A stretch of DNA of 64,000 nt from Batrachochytrium dendrobatidis JAM81. Its lineage: Eukaryota > Chytridiomycota > Chytridiomycetes > Rhizophydiales. The stretch lies in contig NW_006281100.1 in assembly GCF_000203795.2 (NCBI RefSeq), positions 422,535 through 486,534 of the forward strand, given 5' to 3'. Made by a program: the position numbers and the translations under genes. Shown here piece by piece: positions 1-11,185 of this stretch. Every line of letters starts with the position of its first letter. Positions within the stretch are counted from its first letter, which is position 1. The notes beneath the pieces are model-generated. The model was not told the DNA's origin. It did no database searches and saw only the letters and a program-made list of their open reading frames with translations.

Positions 1-1096
1 AATATTAGCTGTGATAACTATGAACAGTAATACACAATAAACTTTACCCGGTCTGATCGGTTTCTTTAACAGGGCTTGAAGGCAGCACTTTTTTATTTGG
101 TTTAGTTTTGGGTGACAGTTTACAGGATCTTTTTACAGAGGATGGAGTTGTAGATTCATCACTCGACTAATGAGAAAGTATGTCAGCAAAAATAGCTCAT
201 CAATCATATACAAATGAGTATAACAGCAGCTAGAAACAATGAAACACACGACCTTTACCTGATTTAAAGCATTATCCGATTTTGGTACTTTGGATGGCTT
301 TATCTAACAGATAGAAATAACAAGTGTTAGCTGGACAGTAGTTGGATTAGCACGGTGCCTTTACCCGATAAATGAAGCATTAATTCACGTTTTTAGACTT
401 TTGCAATGATTTGTCTTTTTTGGAGCTGCTACTGTCTAAAGGAAAGCCAGCAAATCAATTATTAAAGTTTAAAGTTGAATTTAATAAACGCTCAGATTTC
501 AAATATTGCAAAGTATCTGATTCATCTTTTATTCTAAGCATTAAACTGCATACAAGGTGAACAACTTACAATTTGGAGATTTTGTTTTAGCGTCGTCAGA
601 TGTAACGTCAGAATCGGACTGAATTACCTTGCGTTTCGACTTTTTTGTTGGAGCCAAGCTGTCAAGATCACTGTTTGGTTCAAGAGTATCTATTGGACTG
701 TTGGTCGACTCGCATTCCTGATCGTTCAAAAAAGATGGTTTTGCAGTTGATTTCTCAAGAGTATCCAGTATTTTTGTCTTGAACTTGGTTGGAGACTTTT
801 TCAAAGTATTGCTTTCAATGTTGGATGAACTATCAGTCTCTTTTGGAAAGAGTGGCAGTTTTGGATGTGCTGAAACGGATGCAGATGTTCCAAAAAATCG
901 TCTATAAGCAATATAGGTCAGATGAATCAATATAGATTTGATGCCAGCAGAATAAAATATTGATGGATCTAGAATTTCTTAAAATGGAAGCATGCCAAAT
1001 GCTAGTTTCCAGACCAGCATGACAGCCAAAAATACTAAACGATACAGTAGTAACGGACACATACCCAAGCGTCGATTGTTTTTTGTTGACGGACAT
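1..1096 (-). CDS. N-terminal part of a PIP-box DNA repair protein, probably MSH6 (partial, runs off left edge)
   Basis: Five exons join in phase on the minus strand: 1096-1065, 901-570, 435-389, 303-259 and 166-48. The protein starts MSVNKKQSTLGRFFG, in which QSTLGRFF is a textbook PCNA-interacting (PIP) box formed across the first splice junction. The rest is a low-complexity tail rich in Lys, Ser and Asp, including QSDSDVTSDD and several SP sites. A PIP box at the extreme N-terminus followed by a charged disordered linker is the arrangement of the mismatch-repair ATPase subunit MSH6 (animal MSH6 also starts with a QSTL..FF box), which recognises base mismatches with MSH2 in the nucleus. DNA ligase I and RFC1 have similar N-termini, and the diagnostic MutS domains would lie left of base 1, so the exact identity is an inference. 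All introns use GT..AG; the third uses GTGAAT. Confidence 0.55.
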
Positions 1097-1591
1097 TCTA
1101 TCGAGATTGTTGTAATTGCAAAATGAGCGAGTGTCAAGTCGATGAAGCAATATAGTGGATTGAATACTAGAATCACAAGTAAAAAATTGAGTAGATCCGC
1201 AGTAAGACCTGAAGCACACAGATACGAGAGTGGTATCTAGCAAGAGTGGTGAGCGGACTATCAGCGAGAATCCAAATATATTTCCAAGAATTTTGAATAT
1301 TCAAGAGAAAGAATTCTTGAAAAAACATTGATAGAAATACAGGTTTGATGATTGCTTTATGCGACAATCAATATTGGATCCTCAATTTAATAGTCGATAA
1401 CAGCACGTATTGAACCACGAACACATAGCTTGAGCTAGCAGTCGTTTCGTGTAATCGCCAATCTTGAACAAGTCGATGATTAGAAAGTGAGTATACGACA
1501 CGTGATTATGTTCATACATTTCCTGGCTTGAATGTAATGCACTCAGCATTCAGTCGATATACAGCTATGGAGAGTTGAGTAGTGGTCTGGC
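1097..1591. other. Intergenic, divergent promoter region
   Basis: This stretch separates the start of the minus-strand PIP-box gene from the plus-strand CHMP1 gene, so it should hold both promoters. I see only short antisense ORFs without protein-like composition and no repeat ends. Confidence 0.4.
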
Positions 1592-3067
1592 ATGGCTAGC
1601 AGAAACGTCTTTGTTTTTCAAAAAGCATGTGCATGCTGTATTTTATGCTTTGGTGTACTGCGCTTGGCTGGTCAACAAAGCCATCAACTTCTGATGCAGC
1701 AATTGATTTGGAATCTAGCATGTGTAAACCCATGTTTCTATAATGAATTACAAACTAACCGTCTTTTCTGGTTGTATATTTACAGAAAATCTATTTAACC
1801 TCAAGGTACACTTTAGCAGCTGAAGCAGAGTTTTTAATCTTATGCGAACCTTTGAATCTCCATCATTCTAACCCATCTGCAATGAATTATCTGGTCCCAT
1901 TGGAATGTCTAGTTTACAGCAAAACAGCTACAGCGTCAATCCAAGAAAAGCACCAAGGATGAGTCTGATGAAAAGGCAAAGCTTAAAAAGGTACTTTTAA
2001 TGATCAAACTGTGGTTTATGTGTACTTTTCTATTTCAAGATAAACTATCTAGTGGATAAAATAGAGTCTGAGATCCATCAAAGGTTTATTTTACCACCGT
2101 ATTCGTGTAAAATGGAACTTGTATTTTGCTTTGGAATAGACAATGGTTAAATGTTTGTTACACTTGATAGAAATTGATATTGTCAGTTCTTTCAAATGTT
2201 CACAATATGACAAACTATAGTTTTGAACAGACTATTCTTTTTGGCATACAATGTACAATCACCAGACTCGTTCAAATTCAGACACTGGATTTGACTGTTG
2301 CCAAGTCTTGGAAACTCCTCTTGTATCTTAATTCCATATGTTCAAGAGAACAGGGATCGTATGTGTCAGGATACAATTATGCATGTCAATCACCAGGAGA
2401 CGAAACATGTCATTGGGATTAGCTGTTTATTGTATACTCTTGTGAACACGACTGCAAATCTCAACTTTACACTTTCTAACCAATGCATTTTAGGCGATCC
2501 AACAAGGAAATATGGATGGTGCCCGTATCTATGCAGCAAATGCGATCCGGAAAAAGAACGAGTCACTCAATTTGCTGCGACTGTCTTCTCGCATAGATGC
2601 AGTGGCATCTCGAGTTCAAACAGCAGTCACCATGCGTAAAGTCACATCCTCCATGGCAGGAGTTGTAAAGGGCATGGACAAGGCAATGCAGAGCATGAAT
2701 CTAGATCAGGTTAGTACTCGTATTATTTTTAAAGTGATCAAACCATTTTTTACTGAAATCTTTATACCAAACTGGATGGTTTAAATGGAACAACTAGATA
2801 TCGATGGTGATGGATAAGTTTGAGAAGCAGTTTGAGGATTTGGATGTGCAAACAGAATATATGGAGAATGCCATGGGACAGACCACAGCACTGACGACAC
2901 CGCAAGATCAAGTGGAGGAGTTGATGCATCAAGTTGCAGATGAGAATGGATTGGAGTTGCAGATGGAGATGCCGGGTGCGGGGGCAGGATCGCTTGTTGG
3001 GACAGCGACAGTTGAGAAGGAACACGATGCACTTAATGAACGATTGGCCAAGCTTCGTAATGCGTAG
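1592..3067 (+). CDS. DID2: ESCRT-III-associated protein CHMP1 / Did2
   Basis: Exons 1786-1805, 1913-1990, 2494-2709 and 2798-3067 join in phase and encode ENLFNLK, then [12 protein letters not shown], then the helical core with [27 protein letters not shown] and [14 protein letters not shown], all hallmarks of the CHMP1 branch of ESCRT-III. The C-terminus LNERLAKLR is a MIM1 helix, which binds the MIT domain of the Vps4 ATPase. The protein acts on endosomes in late multivesicular-body sorting and in Vps4 recruitment. The first coding exon is unresolved: ATG 1592 gives MASRN, which resembles the MSRN start of yeast Did2, but no strong GT donor with the required phase follows. GTGTAC at about 1653 would keep frame but adds an unlikely hydrophobic stretch. 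The 503-bp third intron contains a TIR element. Confidence 0.9.
2094..2454 (+). mobile_element. TIR element copy A (361 bp), inside CHMP1 intron 3
   Basis: The left end, preceded by TA at 2092-2093, reads CCACCGTATTCGTGTAAAAT. The right end reads GTGAACACGACTG, the inverse of the left consensus. Internal blocks (a TTTTGAAC stretch, TTTTTGGCATA, GTACAATC) are shared with the copies at 20333 and 45501. It codes for nothing obvious, so it looks like a non-autonomous DNA transposon. Confidence 0.75.
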
Positions 3068-3157
3068 GAAGCGAGACCAACTCGCCAGTGGGATGACAAT
3101 GAATAAAGAGACTTGAATTCAAGGTTATTTGTGATGAAGACATACGAGGTTGAATAC

Positions 3158-3271
3158 TTGAGTGGGATGGAATAAAGTAGGAGTGAAGTGGGATCAAGTA
3201 GGAGTGAGACATAGTTGAGTAGGAATGAGACATGGTTGAGTAGGAATGGGATGGGATAAAGTAGGAATGAC
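3158..3271 (+). repeat. 21-bp minisatellite in the CHMP1-TRAPPC11 spacer
   Basis: Units beginning TAGGARTGRG start at exactly 3178, 3199, 3220, 3241 and 3262, a strict 21-bp period. Each full unit ends in AAG or GAG. A diverged unit precedes them (from about 3158) and the last is truncated. It lies 90 bp after the CHMP1 stop and 93 bp before the TRAPPC11 ATG, so it may be part of a 3' or 5' untranslated region. Confidence 0.85.
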
Positions 3272-3363
3272 TGCCCGTCACTGACTTGCAAGCGTTGCGA
3301 TGCGAATGGCGCAAGTCTTGCACTTACCATCGACACACACAAAGCCAGTTTCTGTCATCACAC

Positions 3364-6300
3364 ATGGAGTCTTATCCTCTTGAATTTGTGCTGCATCAAG
3401 TGCCTTTGGTTGCTGTGGTGGGTCTGTCGTGCTATTCTGTCCTGCCTCCACTCCCCGTCGATGTCGATAAAAACTCGCCCATGTATCTGCGGGCTGTCCA
3501 AGACCAGACTTCTGCTCATGTCAGAAAGCTTCTACTGACTCTACTCACGGCAAAGAACAACATTGGTCTTTGGGACTCTCCCACTTCAAAGTCATTATAT
3601 AAAATCATGGCTGTTGACAAGGTCTGTGCTGTTCCTATCTGTATTCAGCTCATACTTGTCTCGTTTCTTGGTCAACTACTGTGTAAATCTTCAATCTATC
3701 CATTTAAACATCTACTAGAAAATCATCCATTTGTATTAATCCTGCCATCTGAAATAACTCTTGTCAAATATATGCCTGATGATCTGGAATAAACCATCGT
3801 CACCTGTATCTCCAGTCCCATGCATTCCCAAAGCGCCAGCTGATTTCTAAAACAATTGGAACAACCCACATGTCGTCTTTATCTCCAAACAACCCCAACT
3901 CGTTGCTATACCCTGATGGCATCATAACACCGCACTGGCCCAGCAAGCATCGCGAGTTGGTTCCAGGAGTTGTGGTTGGGATATATGACTTGTGGGAATC
4001 CGTCGAGCAAGTCAATCGAAACGATCCATTGGGAGTACAACAGATTTCTGGACTAGAGCGAGATCGTGACCAAATTTTGGCTAATGAAATCAACGAAAAA
4101 CGGTACTTTTGATGTGTTCAATCATCAATCCATGCTTTATCGTTAATGCACTGAACCGTGCTCTGATATAATCTCAATCTTGCAAATAATATTTAGAAAA
4201 CAGATACATGAGGCTGGTTTAAAGTTTGCCATTATCATAATTGTTAAAACATTTCATCCAGGTATCTTGAATGGCTTGGTTTGTTCAAAACAATCCTTGC
4301 ATGTTTAATTTCTCATTGTGTTTTTGTTGGTCATCGGCTGTTTGTAGATGATCCATTTGTAGATGAACGTTTGTCATATATTCGTCGCGCTTCCATGATA
4401 GATCGTCAGCACCAGTTTACTCTATCCGCCTATTCCCAAAATGGCAATATTCCAGACCTTGTGCCATTTGTGGAAGGGTAGGACCAAATGGCATGCTTAT
4501 TCAAATCGCCTACATTTCTGTCCATTAAGCATGGTTTAATTTTTTAATTATATAGGTTACAGCGAGGTCTACTTGAAATAACTTCGGTATATTATCGAGA
4601 GCACGAGAAGCGAATTAAACGAAAAAGAGCAAAGCTTTCTCCAACTGGAAAACCAACTGGATCTATGCTACAGGCCAATCCTCATATTCGGCCATTATCA
4701 TCACAGGCATGGAGCGTTCGCTATGATTTTAAACTTGGGTTTTTTGCCGAGTGTCGCCAGGATCTGGAGGCTGCGATTAGGTAAGTGGTTTGCATTGGGC
4801 TTTATTTTAGATTATTGCTACAGTAAAAATATCCTGTACATCATAGCATTGAATATACCAACATTTTGCAATGTATGCTTTCCATATACATTACTAGACA
4901 TTATGATACAGCATATACTGGAATCATTAATATATTGCACCAATCTCAAAAGTTTGGCGGAACGTTGGCACCAGGTGGTGGAAATTCTGGTTCGGCAGAA
5001 ATCACTCCCGGCTCTCTAAGATGGACAGAAGCACGCATATTTGCAGACTCACTAAGCATCAAGGTAAGTATTTGATCGTGGAATTTGTTCACGTTCAGTC
5101 ACATTAAAACTTGCTATTTTTTAGATGTTCAAGCTGCTTCTTTATTGTGGACATACTGTAAACGCTCTAGTTCAACTTCATAAGCATTTTGTTCATTGTC
5201 GAGAATTTCCTGAATTTGCCTTTACAACAGCCTCATTTGATGGTTCTGCCAACGATGAAAGTAACGTTAGTGGTCTTGGACACCTTAAAAACACAACAGG
5301 TGGAGGTTCATTCCAATACTGGGCATGGGCATCCACTCAATATCGTGCCTTTGGTGAACTCATTGAAATTGCATCGTCCAAAACCCAACTAGTGTTGCCT
5401 TATCCACCTCCTGGATTTGCCTCGAATCAAGCTCAGTCTATTTTAAACACCGTGTCAAATACCGGGCTTAATTTGATTGCTGGTGAAGCTGCAACGTCTT
5501 TGTTCAGTCCATTTAGCAGCGTAAATCCTGTATTCACGGTTCAGCATGCCGGGTTTTACTACGTGTTGGCTGCTCGATGCGCTGAAGAGCGATGGAATAA
5601 ATTCAAAAAAGGCATTGCTGTAAGGTGTATGCATGGTATAGTGTATTTGTTTTATATCTCTAACGCAGCTGCTTTCATAATTACCCACTATTAGTCCATT
5701 ATGCCAAGTAGAACATTGAGTCGTCAAAGTGTCAGAAATCACAGTCGAAGTAGCTCTGTAGACTGTGAGTTTTGTATCTTATTTTCCAATGAAAGGATTG
5801 ATTTCTAGTATTAACACCCCATGTAATGAATATAGCTTTACCACCTCCTACTCCATTGGATCTTGAAAATGCAACGGACCACACCATGAATATAATCGAA
5901 TTACTAACCAAAGGATATGAACAATTTAAAAAGTACAAGAGCAGCCGTATGACGCTTTATCTGGCATCTGATATTGCAAGAGTATATGAAGAGGGTAAAA
6001 AGTACGATATGGCGCTCAAGTTTTTTGATCGTATCGGCAAGACCTACCGCAAGGAGGGTTGGTTCACTATTTTGGCATCCATTAATCGATGGATGATTAA
6101 ATGTGCGCTTCAGCTTCAACTTCATGCAGTTGCCTTGGAATCTATTGTGGAACTGCTTAGCCACCAGCTCACTCCCTTGGTTTCTGATCGCCAAGCAATA
6201 TTCTTGGAAATTCAAACTATTTTGCAAGGCAATGTTTCTCAGGCCACATCTCTCGGACCTGATGGTGTTCTCGATGTCCAGCTTGATATGGATCAATTGA

Positions 6301-8573
6301 CCAGTTTTCTCCAATGCAATGTTCAGCTTAAAACTTCACAAGCACATGTGTTGGAAAGCATTAATTATCAACTAGTTTTGTCAGCACTTCCTCGTGCACT
6401 CTCACAATCGTCACGCTGCTATTTACCAGTAAATCGTATTCTTGTAAAATTTTCCAACAGCGAATACGATATGTGTTTGTTACCGCTTAGTTCAAACGAG
6501 CCTACATCTATGCAGACTGAAATAGCATCTGCTCGACCCATTGAGTTGATTGATTGCTGTGATGCCGTATACACCACTGTTCCTCAAGAAGGTGGTCGTT
6601 TGTATTGGGTAAAGTATGCTCCAATCAATATTATTACGGGCACAAGCAAAATATTTGAGGGTGTGATAAATGCATCCAAGAATCAGGAGTTGAAAATCAT
6701 ATCCGTATCAATCATTCTTGAATCTCCTTCTATTCGGTTGGCTATGATATTCAATATTCAACAACGACCCTCAACTTTTACTAAAAGGCAATGGCTTATA
6801 CTGCCAGCTGGCGAATCTATTCCACGATATATTGGTTTACCTAATGTTGGAGAACTTTCATGCATAAGGTAGTGCATTGTGCCAAATTATGTGCATATTA
6901 TTTTGTTTTTTCAATCTTTGTATCAGATAATTGTGTCTATATCTTAACATTCTCGATATGTTTTAGAATTGATCAACGCGAGCTTAAAGTATCCCACCAA
7001 TATTCATTTGTTTCACCAGGATACATTGACGAGCTGGTTCCTATTACTATTCGTTTGACAAACCAAGAGTCTGAATCAATGCATCTGTTTATAAGTTGCA
7101 GAGTTTGTTTTGGCTCAGATTCAGGTAATATCTATTTTTGAAGATTTGGAGTGTGATATAGCCGGACTGAGTTGTAAATAGTCGATTTTGCTTACAGTGT
7201 AAACAATGACTGACAATACATTTACTATGTTAAGATGGTGCGCCAGACATCCATTCACGACTGGCATTGAACAAAGTCGATTTTGATACACCATTTGATG
7301 ACAAGGCATATATAAGTTTGGAGCGGCCATCATCCCCACAACATTTTAACTCGATGCTTCAAATTGATATGGGCACAGTCGAGCCCAATGCAACAATTGA
7401 TTCTGTCTTTTATCTACGAGTTCAATCTAAACCAGGACCTCGTGTTTTGGTCACCACTTTATATGGTTTCTTTGCTTCTGCACCTCTTACAATCTCTGCT
7501 TTTCCTGGAACATCTATGCTTGATTTGACAGATACTCGACTTTTGTCAAAGCTGTGCAGCACTGAAGATGGACATATATCATGCGAGTGTCCATTTGAAA
7601 CTAGCTCAGAACTTGCACAGTATGGCACAGCTGCATTGCCAATAGATTCGCCTACTGGCATACTATGTGGTACTGATGATATTGAGTTGGATATTCAGCG
7701 GACATATAAGTGGTTGCTTACATCCACTGTGCGGATGATCGGCAAATGGGAGATTGAAGTTGAACATGCAGAACTGAATGTTGACAATCTACAGGTGTGC
7801 TACTTTTGAGTTGACTGTAATTTAAATTTGACAATACTGTATGTAAAAAGCGCGATGAATCAATTTTGAAACCAGTATCTAATCACAATACTATTTGCTA
7901 GAACCTGTCAAGCACAGCCGTTCAAGTTGAGCCGGTTTCTCAGCCAGAAACTTCCAAAGAGTGGTTGAAGGGACATTCCCAGGGTTACGCCTTTCGAGTT
8001 ACTACACGGGTAGATGTTCTTTCTACAAGTTTAAAGATTGATATTGGTCGTCTTGCTTTAAAATGGCGCAGATTGAAGCCTGCACTAGGCGCTTGGACCT
8101 GTACTTTTCTTGATATGCCTGAACCGAAGCTATCTCCAGAGATTCTCCGAATCAATGCCACCATACCTGGAGATCTGGCAGTGGGAACACCCTTTGAATT
8201 ACGGTATACGATTCAAAACACAACCATTCATCTCGCTGAACTTTTATCTTATATGGAATCATCGGAACATTTTGTTTTTGCAGGGTATAAACAGATGAAT
8301 TACAAACTCTTGCCACTCTCGACACAAACTTTGACGTTTCAACTCGTTCCATTGAGTAGTGGAAGATGCGCTTTACCAAACTTTAAAACCATGAAGCAAA
8401 CAGACGCAGCCTTGCTATTTTCAGATGGAGCGTCGGGTGCAGCCGAGGGAGGTAATACATTTGGATCTACTATTCGGGACAAACTATTTCCTGTGCTTGC
8501 TGATAAACCTCATATGCATGGATCACGACATGGTGAGTTGTATGTGTATGTTCGACCTACGATTGGATGGTAG
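3364..8573 (+). CDS. TRAPPC11: TRAPP complex subunit TRAPPC11 (foie-gras/gryzun protein)
   Basis: Twelve exons join with consistent phase to 1372 codons: 3364-3621, 3816-4102, 4197-4261, 4348-4477, 4556-4780, 4898-5063, 5125-5619, 5695-5764, 5836-6868, 6967-7124, 7235-7794 and 7902-8573. Family landmarks follow the human protein in order: the PGFYY..AA..AEER block (here AGFYYVLAARCAEERW), the foie-gras segment with EQFKKYKSSRM and YRKEGWFTILAS, then beta-rich gryzun repeats, and a C-terminal block FVFAGYKQMNYKLLPL matching the family's FMFSGLKQ region. The protein is a peripheral subunit of a TRAPP tethering complex at the ER-Golgi interface and in autophagy. It is longer than human TRAPPC11 (1133 aa). 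ATG 3364 is chosen because the residues after it (about ESYPLEF) align with the family start; an in-frame ATG-less extension upstream is not conserved. Budding yeast lacks this subunit. Confidence 0.92.
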
Positions 8574-8693
8574 CAGTTTAAAGTTTACTAGAGGTCATTT
8601 GAATGTAATTTGAATCACGTCTACTCTGTTGAATCTGTCCAATACTACAATGCGATTTAAAAATGAACATCAGTTTTTGATTCATTTATTTCA

Positions 8694-8760
8694 CAGCTGT
8701 ATTCACGCAGAATGGAACATTAAACAAGTCAAAGTATGATAAACAGTCAGGTTTATGGAA
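8694..8760 (+). repeat. TIR element end, copy G (solo or decayed)
   Basis: CAGCTGTATTCACGCAGAAT followed by GGAACATT matches the left-end consensus of the dispersed element. No matching right end is visible before the next left end at 9047, so the extent is uncertain. Confidence 0.55.
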
Positions 8761-9046
8761 TAAATGTTTAAAGTTTACTGGTCTCCCGGTGATTGGCATG
8801 CATAACTACATTTCTGAGTGTACACTTTATTTTCTGGATTATAACGTATTTATGAGTTTGTAAAATAGTTTTACAGTTTGAAAACAATTGAATCCAACAT
8901 CTGGATTACAATGCACGAGTCTGGTGATCGTACAGTGTATGGCTACCAAATATCTCACCATTGTATTTTTCAAACCAAAAAAGGCAGTGAATACAAAAGA
9001 TGGGCTCAATGAGAATCAGCTCACATCAAACATGCTAATCGCATTA

Positions 9047-9100
9047 CAGCCATATTGACGTAAAATGGACCACTTTAAATAGACTTTATCAAATGAAAAC
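9047..9100 (+). repeat. TIR element end, copy H (solo)
   Basis: TA followed by CAGCCATATTGACGTAAAAT and GGACCACTTT is a clear left end of the element family. No partner right end is seen before the next gene. Confidence 0.6.
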
Positions 9101-9208
9101 TACAAAGTATAGCTGCTCTCACGAAATATATGCAAATCTTTATATAAACGATTCAAAGTATGACAGATTCAACTGCTATATACGTTTTTACAAACCCGTT
9201 GGATAGCG

Positions 9209-9880
9209 ATGCATTCAGTTTATGTAGTATATGCAATCCTGACTACAACAATCATGGTTTCAGACTGGATTGGCAAAACAACTGCTCAACCTCGTCTTTG
9301 TTCAAAACCTGCCGAGTATTCAGCATGTACTACAACAGCAGGTCTTGCTATTGCAGCATGCAATGGCAAGGTTGTAAGTGTTCCTGATTTGGTTTACTAT
9401 CAATGTTTGTGCACTGGAAATCAGCAACTACAGCAATGCTATACAGTATGTCCTGATGATCCACAGTTGCAGTTGCAAGCTACCATACAAAACCAGTCCG
9501 TGTTTTCTACATGCAAGGCATCCCAGGACATGGAGGCTGCAGCTTCATCTGCGTCCGTAACTATAAGCTCGACGAGTTTGCATCCCACATCAACTTTAGT
9601 AGCACTTACTACAAGCACTCTGTTGTCGGTAATGACCACATCAAGCATTCGGACAGGAACACTAATGCCAAGTCCAGAACCTTTGACATCTGCTCAACAT
9701 ACTCTAGTTGTGGTAGGTGCCCGGACAAATGCATCGCCAATGCCCACTACATCAGGAATTGGTACTCTTCCACCTTCATGGGCTTTATCTGGCAGCCCAA
9801 CTCAAAGCATGTGGCGTCCCATGAACTATATTTTACTTGCATGGATCTTTCGTTTTATAATGATGAATGAGATGGGTTGA
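9209..9880 (+). CDS. Secreted Cys-rich, Ser/Thr-rich protein, probably GPI-anchored
   Basis: This single-exon ORF encodes 223 aa. An N-terminal hydrophobic stretch (about residues 3-18) looks like a signal peptide. A Cys-rich region follows (about residues 30-105) with a YYQCLCTGN..LQQCY..CPDD pattern, then a Ser/Thr-rich stalk, and a hydrophobic C-terminal end (YILLAWIFRFIMM) typical of a GPI-attachment signal, though the short charged tail MNEMG is unusual. Fungal surface proteins with a single small Cys domain on an ST stalk are common and mostly uncharacterised, so I assign no function. It is expected at the plasma membrane or wall. Confidence 0.65.
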   Translation: MHSVYVVYAILTTTIMVSDWIGKTTAQPRLCSKPAEYSACTTTAGLAIAACNGKVVSVPDLVYYQCLCTGNQQLQQCYTVCPDDPQLQLQATIQNQSVFSTCKASQDMEAAASSASVTISSTSLHPTSTLVALTTSTLLSVMTTSSIRTGTLMPSPEPLTSAQHTLVVVGARTNASPMPTTSGIGTLPPSWALSGSPTQSMWRPMNYILLAWIFRFIMMNEMG

Positions 9881-10091
9881 TTTGGCTATGCGTACATGAG
9901 CATGGATATGCTAGATGTGTAGATAAGCAGGCTAAATAAACTTTTCCAACGTGTCGAGGTTGCCACTTTCTCACGTGAATCATATAAAAATAGTTGTACG
10001 GTTAAACCCAATTATTTCAATCTTTTCTAAAAACTAAAGCACACCTTATCCTACCCATTTACAGCAGTCATTAAACCCCAGCTTGAGCAAA

Positions 10092-10882
10092 ATGCCATCT
10101 TTTAAGGATATGAAATCCAAAGTGGCCAGTAAAGCTAAAAGCGCATCCAATGTTGTGAAATGGAATCTTGAAGCCAGCATCACAAAGTATCGCGACCATA
10201 AAAACTTTACTATTGATAAGCAAGGTCGGTATTCTGCTCGATGCTTTCAGATTATGCTGGCTCTTGTGTCGTACTATTGGATTGGATCTCAAGATATAGG
10301 TCTGGTTGCTTCCAAAAACCTTGGAGGTGTCAACTCTGCCATGCTGTAAGTTTACTTTTTCCAGTCTGGATAGTTACGTGGATACAAGATTCCACGTAAT
10401 CATGCTCTAGAAATATTGTTATTTTAGCAGTATTTATCCATATTGTCATGCCCATATACTGTATTGTGTTTTAACCATTAGCTTTTTGCAACCAATAATG
10501 CTATTCTAGCATCTTTGCCATCTGCAGTCCAGTTGTTTCAGGATTATTAATAGCAGTCTACGTATCTCCGTGGTTTTCTCATTCATGGACATCGCGCCGT
10601 ATCCTCACAATCGAAACCATTGCCGACGCCATTATGACTCTTGGATGGATATTTGGATTCATCATTGAACTAGTAAACGTCCAAGGCGCATGCACAGGTG
10701 CATCATTGCCTGGATGCACAAACTTCAATTGGTTAATGGCTTGGCTGTTTTTCTTGTTCGTGTCATGGGGTGCAGGATTCTTTTTTGATTGCACTGCATG
10801 GCATCGGGGAGTGCTTGCATCAGATGAGATCGAGTCAGATGTGTTGATGGATGTGCGTCGTACTACTCGTGGCAGAATCTAG
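10092..10882 (+). CDS. Four-helix membrane protein, MARVEL-domain type
   Basis: Two exons (10092-10345 and 10510-10882) join in phase to 208 aa. Four hydrophobic helices are visible: around FQIMLALVSYYWIG, FAICSPVVSGLLIAVYV, AIMTLGWIFGFIIELV and WLMAWLFFLFVSWGAGFFFD, with a Cys-containing loop (GACTGASLPGCTNF) between helices 3 and 4. The pattern and length fit fungal MARVEL proteins, which organise plasma-membrane domains or vesicle membranes (the Nce102 family is the best-known relative). The N-terminal 30 residues are basic (KSKVASKAKSASNVVKW) and could bind membrane. The MARVEL call rests on topology, not on invariant residues. Confidence 0.65.
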
Positions 10883-11185
10883 ATTTTAACAAAATAAACA
10901 TATGCATCAATCTCCAGACTGTAGGTTGGCTGTTGATTCATGGGATTCATTCATTCCTGATAAACTGGATAGCGTGTCGGGTTTGCATGGAAAGAATCAG
11001 CACGAGAATGGCATTGAATTATGCATAGCGATAACAATCTGTAAATTGTATGTAGAATGCAAGATAATTGCCATTTCAAGCAGTAACGCTGCTTGCACTT
11101 TATCCGACACTCCACATTCAAGGCGTTTAAAAAACTAGCTTGAAAATCGCCATCCTTGCTACTCTTGTTATAACATTACTGATAT

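Larger units (their letters stand above)
8574..9208. other. Intergenic with two TIR ends
   Basis: The spacer between TRAPPC11 and the secreted-protein gene is AT-rich. It carries two same-orientation ends of the dispersed TIR element, at about 8694 (CAGCTGTATTCACGC) and 9047 (CAGCCATATTGACGTAAAAT, preceded by TA). I see no ORF worth annotating. Confidence 0.6.

Noticed and set aside
3158..3271. CRISPR-like array
   Set aside because: Units are contiguous 21-mers with no unique spacers, in a eukaryotic genome; it is a minisatellite.
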